This document shows, in pieces, positions 16,186-24,464 of a stretch of 64,000 bases of DNA. The translations under genes and the position numbers were made by a program. The stretch is from contig CAWDBL010000017.1 in NCBI GenBank assembly GCA_963800505.1, positions 62,001-126,000 of the forward strand, given 5' to 3'. The first letter of the stretch is position 1. Each line of letters begins with the position of its first letter. Source of the DNA: Fodinibacter sp963800505 (GTDB lineage Bacteria > Actinomycetota > Actinomycetes > Actinomycetales > Dermatophilaceae). The notes beneath the pieces were generated by a model. It did not search any database. It was not told the origin of the DNA and saw nothing but the letters and a program-made list of their open reading frames with translations.

Positions 16186-16983
16186 ATGTCCGCACTGCTG
16201 CGTACCACCGTCCGTGCCGGCCTGGTCGGGGGCCTGGCCGTGCTCACGGGCGTCGGCGCTGCCGGCCTCGCCTCCGCGGCGTCCGGGGACGTGCCCTACT
16301 CGTGCGCCTGGGCGTCGACCCGGGGCAACGAGCCGGTCGACTCCGGCACGGTGTCGACGACCGCCCAGTTCGACTCCGCGATCCCCGACGGGCTCGAGGT
16401 CACCGCCGGTGAGTTCGTGAACGTGAGGCCGTTCACCGGGTCGGTGGTGATCCCCGCGGAGCTGGTGGCGACGCTGCGCGGCGAGGAGGTGACCGAGGTC
16501 AACGGTGGCGGCACCATGATCACCGGCATCCGGGAAGCCGGCCCAGCGGTGGTGGACGAGACCGATTTCGACATCGCCGCGACCCCGGTCCCCGAGTCCG
16601 GCCCGATGACCGTCGACCTCGCGGACGTGCAGCTCTTCACGGAGCGGTCGCGGGCCGGCACCAACACCCTCATCACCACGGGCACGCTCACCGTGAACCT
16701 CACCAGCCTGCCCCAGGGCTTCTCCCTGCGGCTCGACTGCGAGCTCGTCGACGTGGACGACGCCGTGATCGACACCTTCGTGGGCGTCACCGCAACCACG
16801 ACGGCGACCCCCACCGCCTCCGCCACGCCGGTGCGCCCGGAGCTCGTGCAGACCGACTTTGCGGGCAGTGACGACCGCCCGTCGGCGCTGCCCCTCGTCT
16901 TCGGCGGTGGCGTGCTGGCTGCGGCAGGTGCGGTGCTCGTCGCGCCGCGGGTCCGTAACGCATCCGCGTCCCGACGGCACTGA
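16186..16983 (+). CDS. Secreted surface protein with C-terminal membrane anchor, paralogue 1
   Basis: A 265-aa protein: signal peptide (LVGGLAVLTGVGAAGLASA), a ~170-aa beta-rich domain with two Cys (YSCAWAS, RLDCELV), a Thr/Ala/Pro linker, then TDFAGSDDRPSALPLVFGG, a hydrophobic helix and a basic tail ending RNASASRRH. This tail layout is that of a cell-wall sorting signal but there is no LPXTG; SALPLV occupies that place. The core recalls DUF6801-type domains. GGGGAGAA precedes ATG 16186. A class F sortase is encoded 1 kb downstream. Confidence 0.8.
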   Translation: MSALLRTTVRAGLVGGLAVLTGVGAAGLASAASGDVPYSCAWASTRGNEPVDSGTVSTTAQFDSAIPDGLEVTAGEFVNVRPFTGSVVIPAELVATLRGEEVTEVNGGGTMITGIREAGPAVVDETDFDIAATPVPESGPMTVDLADVQLFTERSRAGTNTLITTGTLTVNLTSLPQGFSLRLDCELVDVDDAVIDTFVGVTATTTATPTASATPVRPELVQTDFAGSDDRPSALPLVFGGGVLAAAGAVLVAPRVRNASASRRH

Positions 16984-16996
16984 CCGGCACGGCGTT

Positions 16997-17045
16997 TGCG
17001 GGTTCTCGCAGAATGCCCGCAGGGAGCGCACGAGTGGGATAGCGT
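16997..17045 (+). promoter_or_regulatory. Palindrome/-10 promoter unit, copy 2 (surface protein 2)
   Basis: TGCGGGTTCTCGCA at 16997-17010, exactly 29 bp, then TAGCGT at 17040-17045. The ATG at 17095 is 49 nt further on, nearly identical to copy 1. No -35 hexamer is visible. Confidence 0.6.
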
Positions 17046-17094
17046 CCGGCTCGGCCCCGTTGGAAGCCCTTGCACTGCCCTCGAAGGAACACGT

Positions 17095-17877
17095 ATGCGC
17101 CTCACCGCTCGCGCCGCAACGCGCGCCGGTCTCGTCGGGGGCGCCGCCCTCTTCGCCGCCGCCCTCACCCTCTCCCCCGCCCACGCGGCATCCGCCGACC
17201 TGTCGTACGAGTGCGAGTTCCTGACCATGTCCGACACTACGTCGCCCGCCGGGCCGGCCACCGCCTCCTTCGACTCCGGCATCGGCACGGGCCTCGTCGT
17301 GCCGGTGGGCACCGAGGTGTCGATCGACCCGTTCACCGGTTCGGTGACCCTGCCCGACGACTTCACAGCGCTGCTGCGAAAGCAGGCCCTGGCCTCGATC
17401 AACGGCGGTGGCCTCACGCTGACGCTCATCGACGAGACCCAGGAGCCGTACATCGTCGAGCTCACGTTCGGCCCCGAGGACGTGCCGGCCGCGGGCCCGA
17501 TGACCATTCACGTCACCGGCCAAGGTGACCCGATCATCGCGGATCACGCCGGCACCAACACCCTGGTGGCGAGCGACTTCCTCCTCGCTGTCGACCCCGG
17601 CCCGTTGGCCTCGGTCCCGACCAGCTCGCCCACCGCGACGGTTCCGACCGGCCCGCCCCCCTCGAACCCCCCCACCTCTCCCGCCCCGACCAGCTCGCCC
17701 GCTCCGAGCGGCCCGGCTGCCCCGCTCGAACTGGTCATCGGCTGCACGCTCGTCGACGAGGGTGACATCACCATCGACTCGTTCGAGGCGACCGCTGCCC
17801 CGACGCCGACCGTGACGACGACGGTCGACGACCGGCCCGGTGCGCCCGGTCGTCGTGCAGACCGACTTCGCCGGTGA
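17095..17877 (+). CDS. Secreted surface protein, paralogue 2, with apparent frameshift before its anchor
   Basis: The open frame gives 260 aa: signal peptide ending PAHAASA, a domain aligned with paralogue 1 (YECEF for YSCAW, IDPFTGSVTLPDDFTALL for VRPFTGSVVIPAELVATL, INGGGLTLT for VNGGGTMIT, IGCTLVDEGDITIDSF for LDCELVDVDDAVIDTF) plus a 35-residue Pro/Ser/Thr insert. It ends in an unrelated Arg-rich tail. The +1 frame from 17840 encodes the missing anchor and stops at 17980, 5 nt before the sortase. One extra C in the CCC at 17836-17838 would explain this. It may be a real mutation, a sequencing error or phase variation. Confidence 0.75.
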   Translation: MRLTARAATRAGLVGGAALFAAALTLSPAHAASADLSYECEFLTMSDTTSPAGPATASFDSGIGTGLVVPVGTEVSIDPFTGSVTLPDDFTALLRKQALASINGGGLTLTLIDETQEPYIVELTFGPEDVPAAGPMTIHVTGQGDPIIADHAGTNTLVASDFLLAVDPGPLASVPTSSPTATVPTGPPPSNPPTSPAPTSSPAPSGPAAPLELVIGCTLVDEGDITIDSFEATAAPTPTVTTTVDDRPGAPGRRADRLRR

Positions 17878-17980
17878 CGACGGGCCCTCGGCACTGCCGC
17901 TCGTGCTCGGCGGCGCCCTCATGATCGGCGTCGGTGCGGTCGCGACGGGTCGCGCCCGCAGCAGCTCGCGCCGACACTGA
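17840..17980 (+). pseudogene. Out-of-frame anchor region of surface protein 2
   Basis: Read from GTG 17840 this segment encodes VVVQTDFAGDDGPSALPLV, then a hydrophobic stretch and the basic end ARSSSRRH, stopping at TGA 17978-17980. It matches the paralogue 1 end (QTDFAGSDDRPSALPLV... RRH). It is in the +1 frame relative to the body of the gene. Confidence 0.65.
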
Positions 17981-17985
17981 AGGTC

Positions 17986-18678
17986 GTGCCGACCTCCGCC
18001 CGCACCCCACGCCGCCGGGACGCCCTGGCGGTCGGGGCCTGCGCTGCGCTCGCCCTCCTGGGAGCGTGCGCGGCCGACCCGGCACCCCCGCCCGTCGCCG
18101 CGCCCACCACGCGCAGCCCGAGCCCTAGCCCCAGCCCGGCGTCGGTGACCCCGTCACCCACACCCTCGGCCACTCGCTCCGAGCCGCCGGTCACGATCAG
18201 CGCGCGCCCGCAGGGGAAGCCGAAGCGGGTCACCGTCACGGCCCCGAGCGACGCCGTGCTGGTCGACGCGCCGCTGGTGGCCACCGGCCTGGACGACAAG
18301 GGTGTCCTGGCCCCACCCGCGGGCGTCGCCGGGTGGTACGACGAGAAGGGCTGGCCCAAGCCGGGTTATCCCGGGGCGTCGATCCTGGCCGGTCACATCA
18401 ACACCAGGGCCACCGGCCCGGACACCTTCGCGAAGCTGCCGACAGTGCGGCCGGGAGCCCGGGTGCGGGTCATCTACTCCTCGGGCGAGGCGACCGACTT
18501 CGTGGTGACCCGCTCCGAGGCGGTGTCCAAGAAGCAGGTGCCCAAGGACGACTCGATCTGGGATGCCGGCAACCCGCGCCCCCTGCTGCGGCTCATCACG
18601 TGCGACCCGACCACCCCGGTCAAGGGCGGCCACTACGTGGGCAACTGGGTGGTCTGGGCGGCGATAGCCCCCGCGTGA
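17986..18678 (+). CDS. Class F sortase
   Basis: A 230-aa protein. The N-terminus has a lipobox-like LALLGAC (Cys28) and a Ser/Pro linker to ~residue 65. The sortase domain has LVDAPLVATGLDDKGVL, ILAGHIN (catalytic His137), WDAGNPRP and LRLITCDPTTP (catalytic Cys206). The end reads VKGGHYVGNWVVWA; the Arg expected after the Cys in many sortases is not obvious. Sortases join secreted proteins to cell wall or each other. GTG 17986 begins 5 nt after the repaired stop of surface protein 2, so these are its likely substrates. Confidence 0.85.
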   Translation: MPTSARTPRRRDALAVGACAALALLGACAADPAPPPVAAPTTRSPSPSPSPASVTPSPTPSATRSEPPVTISARPQGKPKRVTVTAPSDAVLVDAPLVATGLDDKGVLAPPAGVAGWYDEKGWPKPGYPGASILAGHINTRATGPDTFAKLPTVRPGARVRVIYSSGEATDFVVTRSEAVSKKQVPKDDSIWDAGNPRPLLRLITCDPTTPVKGGHYVGNWVVWAAIAPA

Positions 18679-18718
18679 TCACGCGCTCCGTGCCCGCGCC
18701 AGAGCGGGATCGACCGGG

Positions 18719-19201
18719 TCAGGCAGCGCGGTCGCGGGCCTCGCCGTCGTCCTCGTCGGGCGGGTCGACGCGGCACCAGCGCTGGGCCACCAGCCCGGCG
18801 GCGGCCAGCGCCACGGCGGCCACGACGATGGCGGCGAGCGGCAGCAGCCGGCTCCGGTTCGCCTCGAGCGAGAGGCCGGTGACCACGACCACCAGCTGCC
18901 CGAGGTACCACCCCGCCGCGGCCGCCCCGGTGAGGGCGGCGGCCTGCGCCAGCACGACGGTGCGCGCGGCGCGCAGCGGGTCGAGGGTGGTGGTCGCGCG
19001 CCCCTGCAGGTAGCGCCGCACCGGGCGGGCCAGCCAGAGCACGAGGCCACCCATCACGACGAGCAGCACCCCTGACAGCAGGGCCGGCCGCGGCACCAGC
19101 GTGCCGCTGCGGGTGATCAGCTCGAAGACGACGAACGAGATGATGCCCGCGACCGCCGCCACCAGCGCGAGGGTCTTCACGTGGATCTCTCTGCGGCGCA
19201 T
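18719..19201 (-). CDS. DUF3180 membrane protein
   Basis: A 160-aa protein with four hydrophobic helices (TLALVAAVAGIISFVVFEL, LLSGVLLVVMGGLVLWLA, a short third, LLPLAAIVVAAVALAAAGLV) and an acidic tail. It is the DUF3180 family usually found after folK in actinobacteria. ATG 19201 overlaps the folBK stop (ATGA), so it is the last gene of the folate run. Function unknown. Confidence 0.85.
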   Translation of the reverse strand: MRRREIHVKTLALVAAVAGIISFVVFELITRSGTLVPRPALLSGVLLVVMGGLVLWLARPVRRYLQGRATTTLDPLRAARTVVLAQAAALTGAAAAGWYLGQLVVVVTGLSLEANRSRLLPLAAIVVAAVALAAAGLVAQRWCRVDPPDEDDGEARDRAA

Positions 19202-20148
19202 CAGCTCTCGTGTCCTTCGTCGTCGATATCCCGGCCGGCCGTCGGGCCCGCCGGGTCGTCCGCGTGCGGGCGCACGCCCGTCGTGTCGAGGGTCGCGACC
19301 AGCTCGGTGACGGTCACCGCGCGGCCGGCGTGGCGCAGCACGGCATCGGGGTCGGCGTCGAGCCACGGCACCAGCACGAAGGCCCGCTCGTGCGCCCGGG
19401 GGTGCGGCAGGGTGAGCCGGGGAAGGTCGGAGGTGACGTCGGCGCCGGCGGCCGGGTCGCCGTACTGCACGAGGTCGAGGTCGAGGGTGCGAGCGCCCCA
19501 CCTCACCTCGCGGCGGCGGTCGAAGGCGGCCTCGACGGCGTGCAGCTCGCGCAGCAGCGACGTCGGCGACAGGGAGGTGCGCGCGACCACCACGGCGTTC
19601 ACGTAGGTCGGCTGCTCGGGGCCGCCCACCGGGTCGCTGTCGTACAGCGCCGACGACGCCACCACGCGCACGTCCGGGTGATGGGCCAGCGCCTCGACCG
19701 CCGCGGATGCCGTGGCGTGCGGGCCGTGGTGCCCCCACGGGAGGTTGGCGCCCACCGCGATCACGACGGGGACCGGCTGGCGCCGGCGGGTCACCGACAC
19801 CGTGACGTCGCCGAACGGCACGCCGACCGGCGCCTGCGGCTTGTGCACCGTGACCGTGACCTCGTCGACCGACGGGTGGGCCAGGGCGTCGTCGGCGACG
19901 AGCACGGCGAGCCGCTCGATGAGGTCGGACGGCTCGCCCTCGATGCGGGCCAGCGCGGCCGCGCCGATCTCGCCGTAGTTGACCGTGTCGCCGAGGTCGT
20001 CGCTCGCACCGGCCGGGCCGAGGTCGAGGGCGAGCTCGATGTCGACGACGAACTCCTGCCCCTCGCGGCGCTCGTGCTCGAAGACACCGTGGAAGCCCCG
20101 GCCGCGCACCCCCGAGAGCCGGATGCGGTCGCGGGCCACCCCGTTCAT
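19201..20148 (-). CDS. folBK: Bifunctional dihydroneopterin aldolase / HPPK (FolB-FolK fusion)
   Basis: About 315 aa joining two folate enzymes. Residues ~5-120 are FolB: RGFHGVFEHERREGQEFVVD, DDLGDTVNYGEI, with VTVTVHKPQAP. Residues ~130-295 are FolK: VIAVGANLPWG, SALYDSDPVGGPEQPTYVNAV, RWGARTLDLDLVQYG and LTLPHPRAHERAFVL. Together they make and pyrophosphorylate hydroxymethyl-dihydropterin, the substrate of FolP. ATG 20148 overlaps the folP stop (ATGA). Fused or adjacent folB/folK are both common in actinobacteria. Confidence 0.9.
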   Translation of the reverse strand: MNGVARDRIRLSGVRGRGFHGVFEHERREGQEFVVDIELALDLGPAGASDDLGDTVNYGEIGAAALARIEGEPSDLIERLAVLVADDALAHPSVDEVTVTVHKPQAPVGVPFGDVTVSVTRRRQPVPVVIAVGANLPWGHHGPHATASAAVEALAHHPDVRVVASSALYDSDPVGGPEQPTYVNAVVVARTSLSPTSLLRELHAVEAAFDRRREVRWGARTLDLDLVQYGDPAAGADVTSDLPRLTLPHPRAHERAFVLVPWLDADPDAVLRHAGRAVTVTELVATLDTTGVRPHADDPAGPTAGRDIDDEGHES

Positions 20149-20984
20149 CGCTCGCCCTCCGGCCCGTGCAGCGCCTCGACGACGTCGAGGGCGTCGACCG
20201 TCGCGACGACGTCGTGCACGCGCACGCACCACACCCCGTGCTGGGCGGCGTGCACCGTGGTGACGGCGGTGGCGACGTCGCGCTCGAGCGGGGGGCGAGC
20301 CGCAGTGGCCGCGCGCCCGACCGAGCCCAGGAAGGTCTTACGGGACGTTCCGACGACCACCCGGTGGCCCAGCGCGACGACCTCGTCGAGCCGGCGCAGC
20401 AGCTGCCAGTTGTGCTGGGCGTTCTTGGCGAAGCCGAAACCGGGGTCGAGCAGTACGGCATCCGGCTGCACCCCGGCGGCCACGAGCGCCTCGACGCGCT
20501 CGGCGAGCTCGCGCACGACGTCGGTGACGACGTCGTCGTACTGCGCCCGCTGCTGCATGTCGCGACTGTGCCCGCGCCAGTGCATGGCGACGAACGGCAC
20601 CGCGCGCTGCGCGACGAGCGGCACCATCTCGAGGTCGGCCAGGCCGCCGCTGACGTCGTTGACGAGCACGGCGCCGGCATCCAGCGCCGCGGCGGCGACC
20701 TCGGCGCGCATCGTGTCGACCGACACCGGCGCGAGGGAGCTCAGCGCCTCGACGACGGGAAGGACGCGGCGCAGCTCCTCGGTGGTGCTGGGGCGCTCGG
20801 CGCCCGGGCGGGTCGACTCCCCGCCGACGTCGAGCAGGTCGGCGCCCTGAGCCACCAGCTCGCGGCCGTGGGCCACCGCCGCCTCGGGGGTGAACCAGGC
20901 CCCACCGTCGCTGAACGAGTCGGGGGTCACGTTGACCACGCCCATGACGAGCGGCCGGCCGACCCGGGGTTCCGGCAGGGTCAC
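20145..20984 (-). CDS. folP: Dihydropteroate synthase
   Basis: A 279-aa TIM-barrel enzyme joining hydroxymethyl-dihydropterin pyrophosphate and p-aminobenzoate. Seen: VMGVVNVTPDSFSDGG (motif 1), ADLLDVGGESTRPGAERP (motif 2), LVNDVSGG, VAMHWRGHSRDMQ, LLDPGFGFAKNAQHN, VVGTSRKTFLG and CVRVHDV. All pterin- and pABA-loop motifs are intact. GTG 20984 is used; folE lies 7 nt upstream. Confidence 0.95.
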   Translation of the reverse strand: MTLPEPRVGRPLVMGVVNVTPDSFSDGGAWFTPEAAVAHGRELVAQGADLLDVGGESTRPGAERPSTTEELRRVLPVVEALSSLAPVSVDTMRAEVAAAALDAGAVLVNDVSGGLADLEMVPLVAQRAVPFVAMHWRGHSRDMQQRAQYDDVVTDVVRELAERVEALVAAGVQPDAVLLDPGFGFAKNAQHNWQLLRRLDEVVALGHRVVVGTSRKTFLGSVGRAATAARPPLERDVATAVTTVHAAQHGVWCVRVHDVVATVDALDVVEALHGPEGER

Positions 20985-20991
20985 CGGCCGG

Positions 20992-21612
20992 TCACCGCTT
21001 GCCGCCGAGCAACAGCGACATCGCCTCGGCGCGGGTGGCGGGGTTGCGCAGCTGGCCGCGCACGGCAGAGGTGATGGTGCGCGAGCCGGGCTTCTGCACG
21101 CCGCGCATCGACATGCACAGGTGCTCGGCCTCGATCACGACGATGACGCCCTGCACGCCGAGGTGCTCGACGAGCGCGTCGGCCACCTGGGTGGTGATCT
21201 GCTCCTGCACCTGCGGGCGCCGGGCGAAGACCTCGACGAGCCGGCCGAGCTTGCTCAGGCCGGTGACCCGGCCGTCCGCGGCTGGGATGTAGCCGATGTG
21301 GGCGACCCCGTGGAAGGGCAGCAGGTGGTGCTCGCACGTGGAGTACATCGGGATGTCGCGCACGATGATGAGCTCTTCGTGGTCGATCGAGAAGGTCTTG
21401 GCCAGCACCTGCGCGGGGTCCTGCCACAGGCCCGCGTAGAGCTCTCGAGCGGCGCGCGCGACCCGGCCGGGCGTCTCGACCAGCCCTTCGCGGTCGGGGT
21501 CCTCGCCGATCGCGAGGAGGAACTCACGCACGGCAGCCTCGGCCCGCGGCTGGTCGACCGGGCCGCGCATCGTCAGGTCGTCGTCTGCGTCCTCCGGCTC
21601 AGGGCTCGACAC
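20992..21612 (-). CDS. folE: GTP cyclohydrolase I
   Basis: A 206-aa enzyme converting GTP to dihydroneopterin triphosphate. Seen: the zinc-site YSTCEHHLLPFHG, HIGYIPADG-like segment, LSKLGRLVEVFARRPQVQE, VVIEAEHLCMSMRGVQKPGS. Cys in CEHH, the two His and the later Cys of HLCM are the usual Zn ligands. GTG 21612 lies within the last 14 nt of ftsH. Confidence 0.95.
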   Translation of the reverse strand: MSSPEPEDADDDLTMRGPVDQPRAEAAVREFLLAIGEDPDREGLVETPGRVARAARELYAGLWQDPAQVLAKTFSIDHEELIIVRDIPMYSTCEHHLLPFHGVAHIGYIPAADGRVTGLSKLGRLVEVFARRPQVQEQITTQVADALVEHLGVQGVIVVIEAEHLCMSMRGVQKPGSRTITSAVRGQLRNPATRAEAMSLLLGGKR

Positions 21613-23707
21613 GGCCGCCCTCGGGCACCTCGATGACCTGGGTCGGCGGGTGGTCCTGCACGTCCGGGTCGGCCCCGGCCTGGGCGGCCTGGTCGATCTC
21701 GGCCTGCGTGCGGGGGTCGCCGGGGGTCACCGTGGAGCCCAGGGGGGCGCCGAAGCCGTTGCTGTGCCCGTTCATCGCCGCCTGGCGCTCGGCCGGGGTG
21801 AGCACCGGGGGGAGGTCGGACAGCGTGCGGTGCTCGCTGGACAGCCAGGTCTGGCGCACCGGCCGCTTGCGGATGCCATCGAACATCACGGCGAGCTCGG
21901 CGGCGTTGAGCGTCTCCTTCTCGAGCAGCTCGAGCACGAGCCGGTCGAGGATGTCGCGGTTGTCGTTGACGGCGTGCCACGCCTCGTCGTGGGCGTCGTC
22001 GACGAGCTTGCGCACCTCCTCGTCGACGACCGCGGCGACCTGCTCGGAGTAGTCGCGCTGGTGGCCCATGTCGCGGCCGAGGAAGACCTCGCCCTGGCTC
22101 TGGCCCAGCTTGACCGCGCCGACCCGCTCGCTCATGCCGTACTCGGTGACCATCTTGCGGGCCATCGCGGTGGCCTTCTCGATGTCGTTGGCGGCGCCGG
22201 TGGTGGGGTCGTGGAAGATGATCTCCTCCGCGACGCGCCCACCGAGGGCGTAGGCGAGCTGGTCGAGGATCTCGTTGCGGGTCGTGGAGTACTTGTCGTC
22301 GGTGGGCATCACCATGGTGTAGCCCAGGGCCCGGCCGCGCGGCAGGATCGTGACCTTGGTGACCGGGTCGAGGTGGTTCATCGCCGAGGCGACGAGGGCG
22401 TGGCCGCCCTCGTGGTAGGCCGTGATCTTGCGCTCCTTGGCCGACATGATGCGGGTGCGCTTCTGCGGGCCGGCGATGACGCGGTCGATGGCCTCGTCGA
22501 GCACCTCGTCGTCGATCAGCTTCTTGTCGGTGCGCGCGGTGAGCAGCGCGGCCTCGTTGAGCACGTTGGCCAGGTCGGCACCGGTGAAGCCGGGGGTGCG
22601 ACGGGCCACGGCGAGCAGGTCGACGCCGGTGGCCAGCGGCTTGCCCTGCCCGTGCACCTCGAGGATGCGGTGGCGGCCGATCATGTCGGGGGCCTCGACG
22701 GCGATCTGCCGGTCGAACCGGCCCGGGCGCAGCAGCGCCGGGTCGAGGATGTCGGGGCGGTTGGTGGCGGCGATCAGGATGACGTTGGTCTTGACGTCGA
22801 AGCCGTCCATCTCGACGAGCAGCTGGTTCAGGGTCTGCTCGCGCTCGTCGTGGCCACCACCGAGGCCCGCGCCACGGTGCCGACCGACGGCGTCGATCTC
22901 GTCGACGAAGACGATGGCGGGCGCGTTGGCCTTGGCCTGCTCGAACAGGTCGCGCACGCGTGAGGCGCCCACGCCGACGAACATCTCGACGAAGTCGGAG
23001 CCCGAGATCGAGTAGAACGGCACCCCGGCCTCGCCGGCGACGGCGCGCGCGAGGAGGGTCTTGCCGGTGCCGGGCGGGCCGTAGAGGAGCACGCCCTTGG
23101 GGATCTTCGCGCCCACCGCGAGGAACTTCGCGGGCTCGGCGAGGAACTCCTTGATCTCGTGCAGCTCCTCGACCGCCTCCTCGGCGCCTGCCACGTCGGC
23201 GAAGGTCACCTTGGGGGTGTCCTTGGTCGCGAGCTTCGCCTTGGACTTGCCGAACTGCATCACCCGCGAGCCGCCACCCTGGGCCTGGCTCATGAGGAAC
23301 CAGAACAGGCCGACCAGCAGCAGCACCGGGAAGAAGCTGATGAAGATGGTCCAGAAGGCGCTGTCGCCCTGCTTCTTGTCGTTGTAGCCGTTGGGCACGT
23401 TGGCCTTGAGCTCGGTGATGAGCTGCTCGGCGCGGGCGTCGACGTAGTCGGCCTGGACCTTGGTGGCCCCGCTGATGTCGGAGGCGGAGTCGCTGAACGA
23501 CTGGCCCTGCTTGAGGTCGAGGTTGAGGGTGTTGTCGGTGGACAGGACCGCCGTCTCGACCTTCTTGTCGGTGATCAGCTTCTCGGCCTGGGCGGTCGTG
23601 ACCGTCGTGTAGCCCCCGTTGCCGTCGAAGGAGAACACCGTCAGCATCACCACGATGACGGCCAGGACCCAGAACAGCGGGGTCTTGAAGATGCGCTTGA
23701 AGTCCAT
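21599..23707 (-). CDS. ftsH: ATP-dependent zinc metalloprotease FtsH
   Basis: A 702-aa membrane AAA protease. N-terminal helix FWVLAVIVVMLTVFSF, an external domain, second helix VLLLVGLFWFLMSQ, then AAA module with GPPGTGKTLLARA (Walker A), FVDEIDAVG (Walker B) and ATNRPDILDPALLRPGRFDR (second region of homology). The protease has AYHEGGHALV (HEXXH zinc site). The C-terminus is Pro/Gly-rich. It degrades misfolded membrane proteins. ATG 23707 is chosen because the first helix begins directly after; the open frame to 23797 is non-coding in character. Confidence 0.97.
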   Translation of the reverse strand: MDFKRIFKTPLFWVLAVIVVMLTVFSFDGNGGYTTVTTAQAEKLITDKKVETAVLSTDNTLNLDLKQGQSFSDSASDISGATKVQADYVDARAEQLITELKANVPNGYNDKKQGDSAFWTIFISFFPVLLLVGLFWFLMSQAQGGGSRVMQFGKSKAKLATKDTPKVTFADVAGAEEAVEELHEIKEFLAEPAKFLAVGAKIPKGVLLYGPPGTGKTLLARAVAGEAGVPFYSISGSDFVEMFVGVGASRVRDLFEQAKANAPAIVFVDEIDAVGRHRGAGLGGGHDEREQTLNQLLVEMDGFDVKTNVILIAATNRPDILDPALLRPGRFDRQIAVEAPDMIGRHRILEVHGQGKPLATGVDLLAVARRTPGFTGADLANVLNEAALLTARTDKKLIDDEVLDEAIDRVIAGPQKRTRIMSAKERKITAYHEGGHALVASAMNHLDPVTKVTILPRGRALGYTMVMPTDDKYSTTRNEILDQLAYALGGRVAEEIIFHDPTTGAANDIEKATAMARKMVTEYGMSERVGAVKLGQSQGEVFLGRDMGHQRDYSEQVAAVVDEEVRKLVDDAHDEAWHAVNDNRDILDRLVLELLEKETLNAAELAVMFDGIRKRPVRQTWLSSEHRTLSDLPPVLTPAERQAAMNGHSNGFGAPLGSTVTPGDPRTQAEIDQAAQAGADPDVQDHPPTQVIEVPEGGRVEP

Positions 23708-23849
23708 GTGGGTGCGGAGCTCGCGCTCCGGTCCTCCTGCTCGTGGGTCAATCGGCCGCCCGGGATCGCTCCGGGTGGGACGGGTACACGCTAGCAACGA
23801 GCCCCGTCGCCCCGGTGTTCCGCAGGGCGAGGGGCTTCGACAAGGCTTT

Positions 23850-23869
23850 GACGGCGCCGCGGCGCCGTC
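23850..23869 (-). terminator. Perfect 20-bp palindrome after hpt
   Basis: GACGGCGCCGCGGCGCCGTC reads the same on both strands and folds as an 8-bp GC stem with loop CGCG. It starts 3 nt after the hpt stop. There is no U-tract, so termination is inferred from position. It also lies 143 bp upstream of ftsH. Confidence 0.5.
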
Positions 23870-23872
23870 AGG

Positions 23873-24424
23873 TCAGCTGTAGACGTGCGGCGCCAGCGTG
23901 CCGACGACCCGCAGGCCCCGGTAGGCCTCGGCGTAGTCGAGGCCGTAGCCGACGACGAACTCGTTGGGGATGTCGAACCCGACCCACTTGACGTCGACCT
24001 CGACCTTGGCGGCATCCGGCTTGCGCAGCAGGGTGCAGATCTCGACACTGGCCGGGCTGCGCGACTCGAGGTTGGACTTGATCCAGGACAGCGTGAGGCC
24101 GGAGTCGACGATGTCCTCGACGATCAGCACGTGCCGACCGGTGATGTCGGAGTCGAGGTCCTTGAGGATGCGCACGACGCCGCTGCTCTTGGTGCCCGAG
24201 CCGTAGGACGACACCGCCATCCAGTCGACCGGGGCGGTGATCGGCAGCGCCCGCATCAGGTCGGCCATGACCATGACCGCCCCCTTGAGCACCCCGACGA
24301 GCAGGAGGTCCTTGTCCGCGTACTCCGTGGCGATCACGTCGGCCAGCTCGCCGAGCCTGGCCTGGATCTCCTCCTCGGTGATGAGGACACGTTCGAGGTC
24401 TGCTCCCATGTGGGCGGCGTCCAC
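23873..24424 (-). CDS. hpt: Hypoxanthine phosphoribosyltransferase
   Basis: A 183-aa purine salvage enzyme making IMP/GMP from hypoxanthine/guanine and PRPP. Seen: LLVGVLKGAVMVMADLMR, SSYGSGTKSSG (flexible loop), VLIVEDIVDSGLTLSW (PRPP loop), KWVGFDIPNEFVVGYGLDYAE. GTG 24424 is preferred because AGGAG lies 6 nt upstream; ATG 24409 is an alternative. It follows tilS by 40 nt, the usual tilS-hpt-ftsH order. Confidence 0.95.
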   Translation of the reverse strand: MDAAHMGADLERVLITEEEIQARLGELADVIATEYADKDLLLVGVLKGAVMVMADLMRALPITAPVDWMAVSSYGSGTKSSGVVRILKDLDSDITGRHVLIVEDIVDSGLTLSWIKSNLESRSPASVEICTLLRKPDAAKVEVDVKWVGFDIPNEFVVGYGLDYAEAYRGLRVVGTLAPHVYS

Positions 24425-24464
24425 TACGGCTCCTGGTGGGTGGGGCGCGGGCGGGTGGTGGTGC

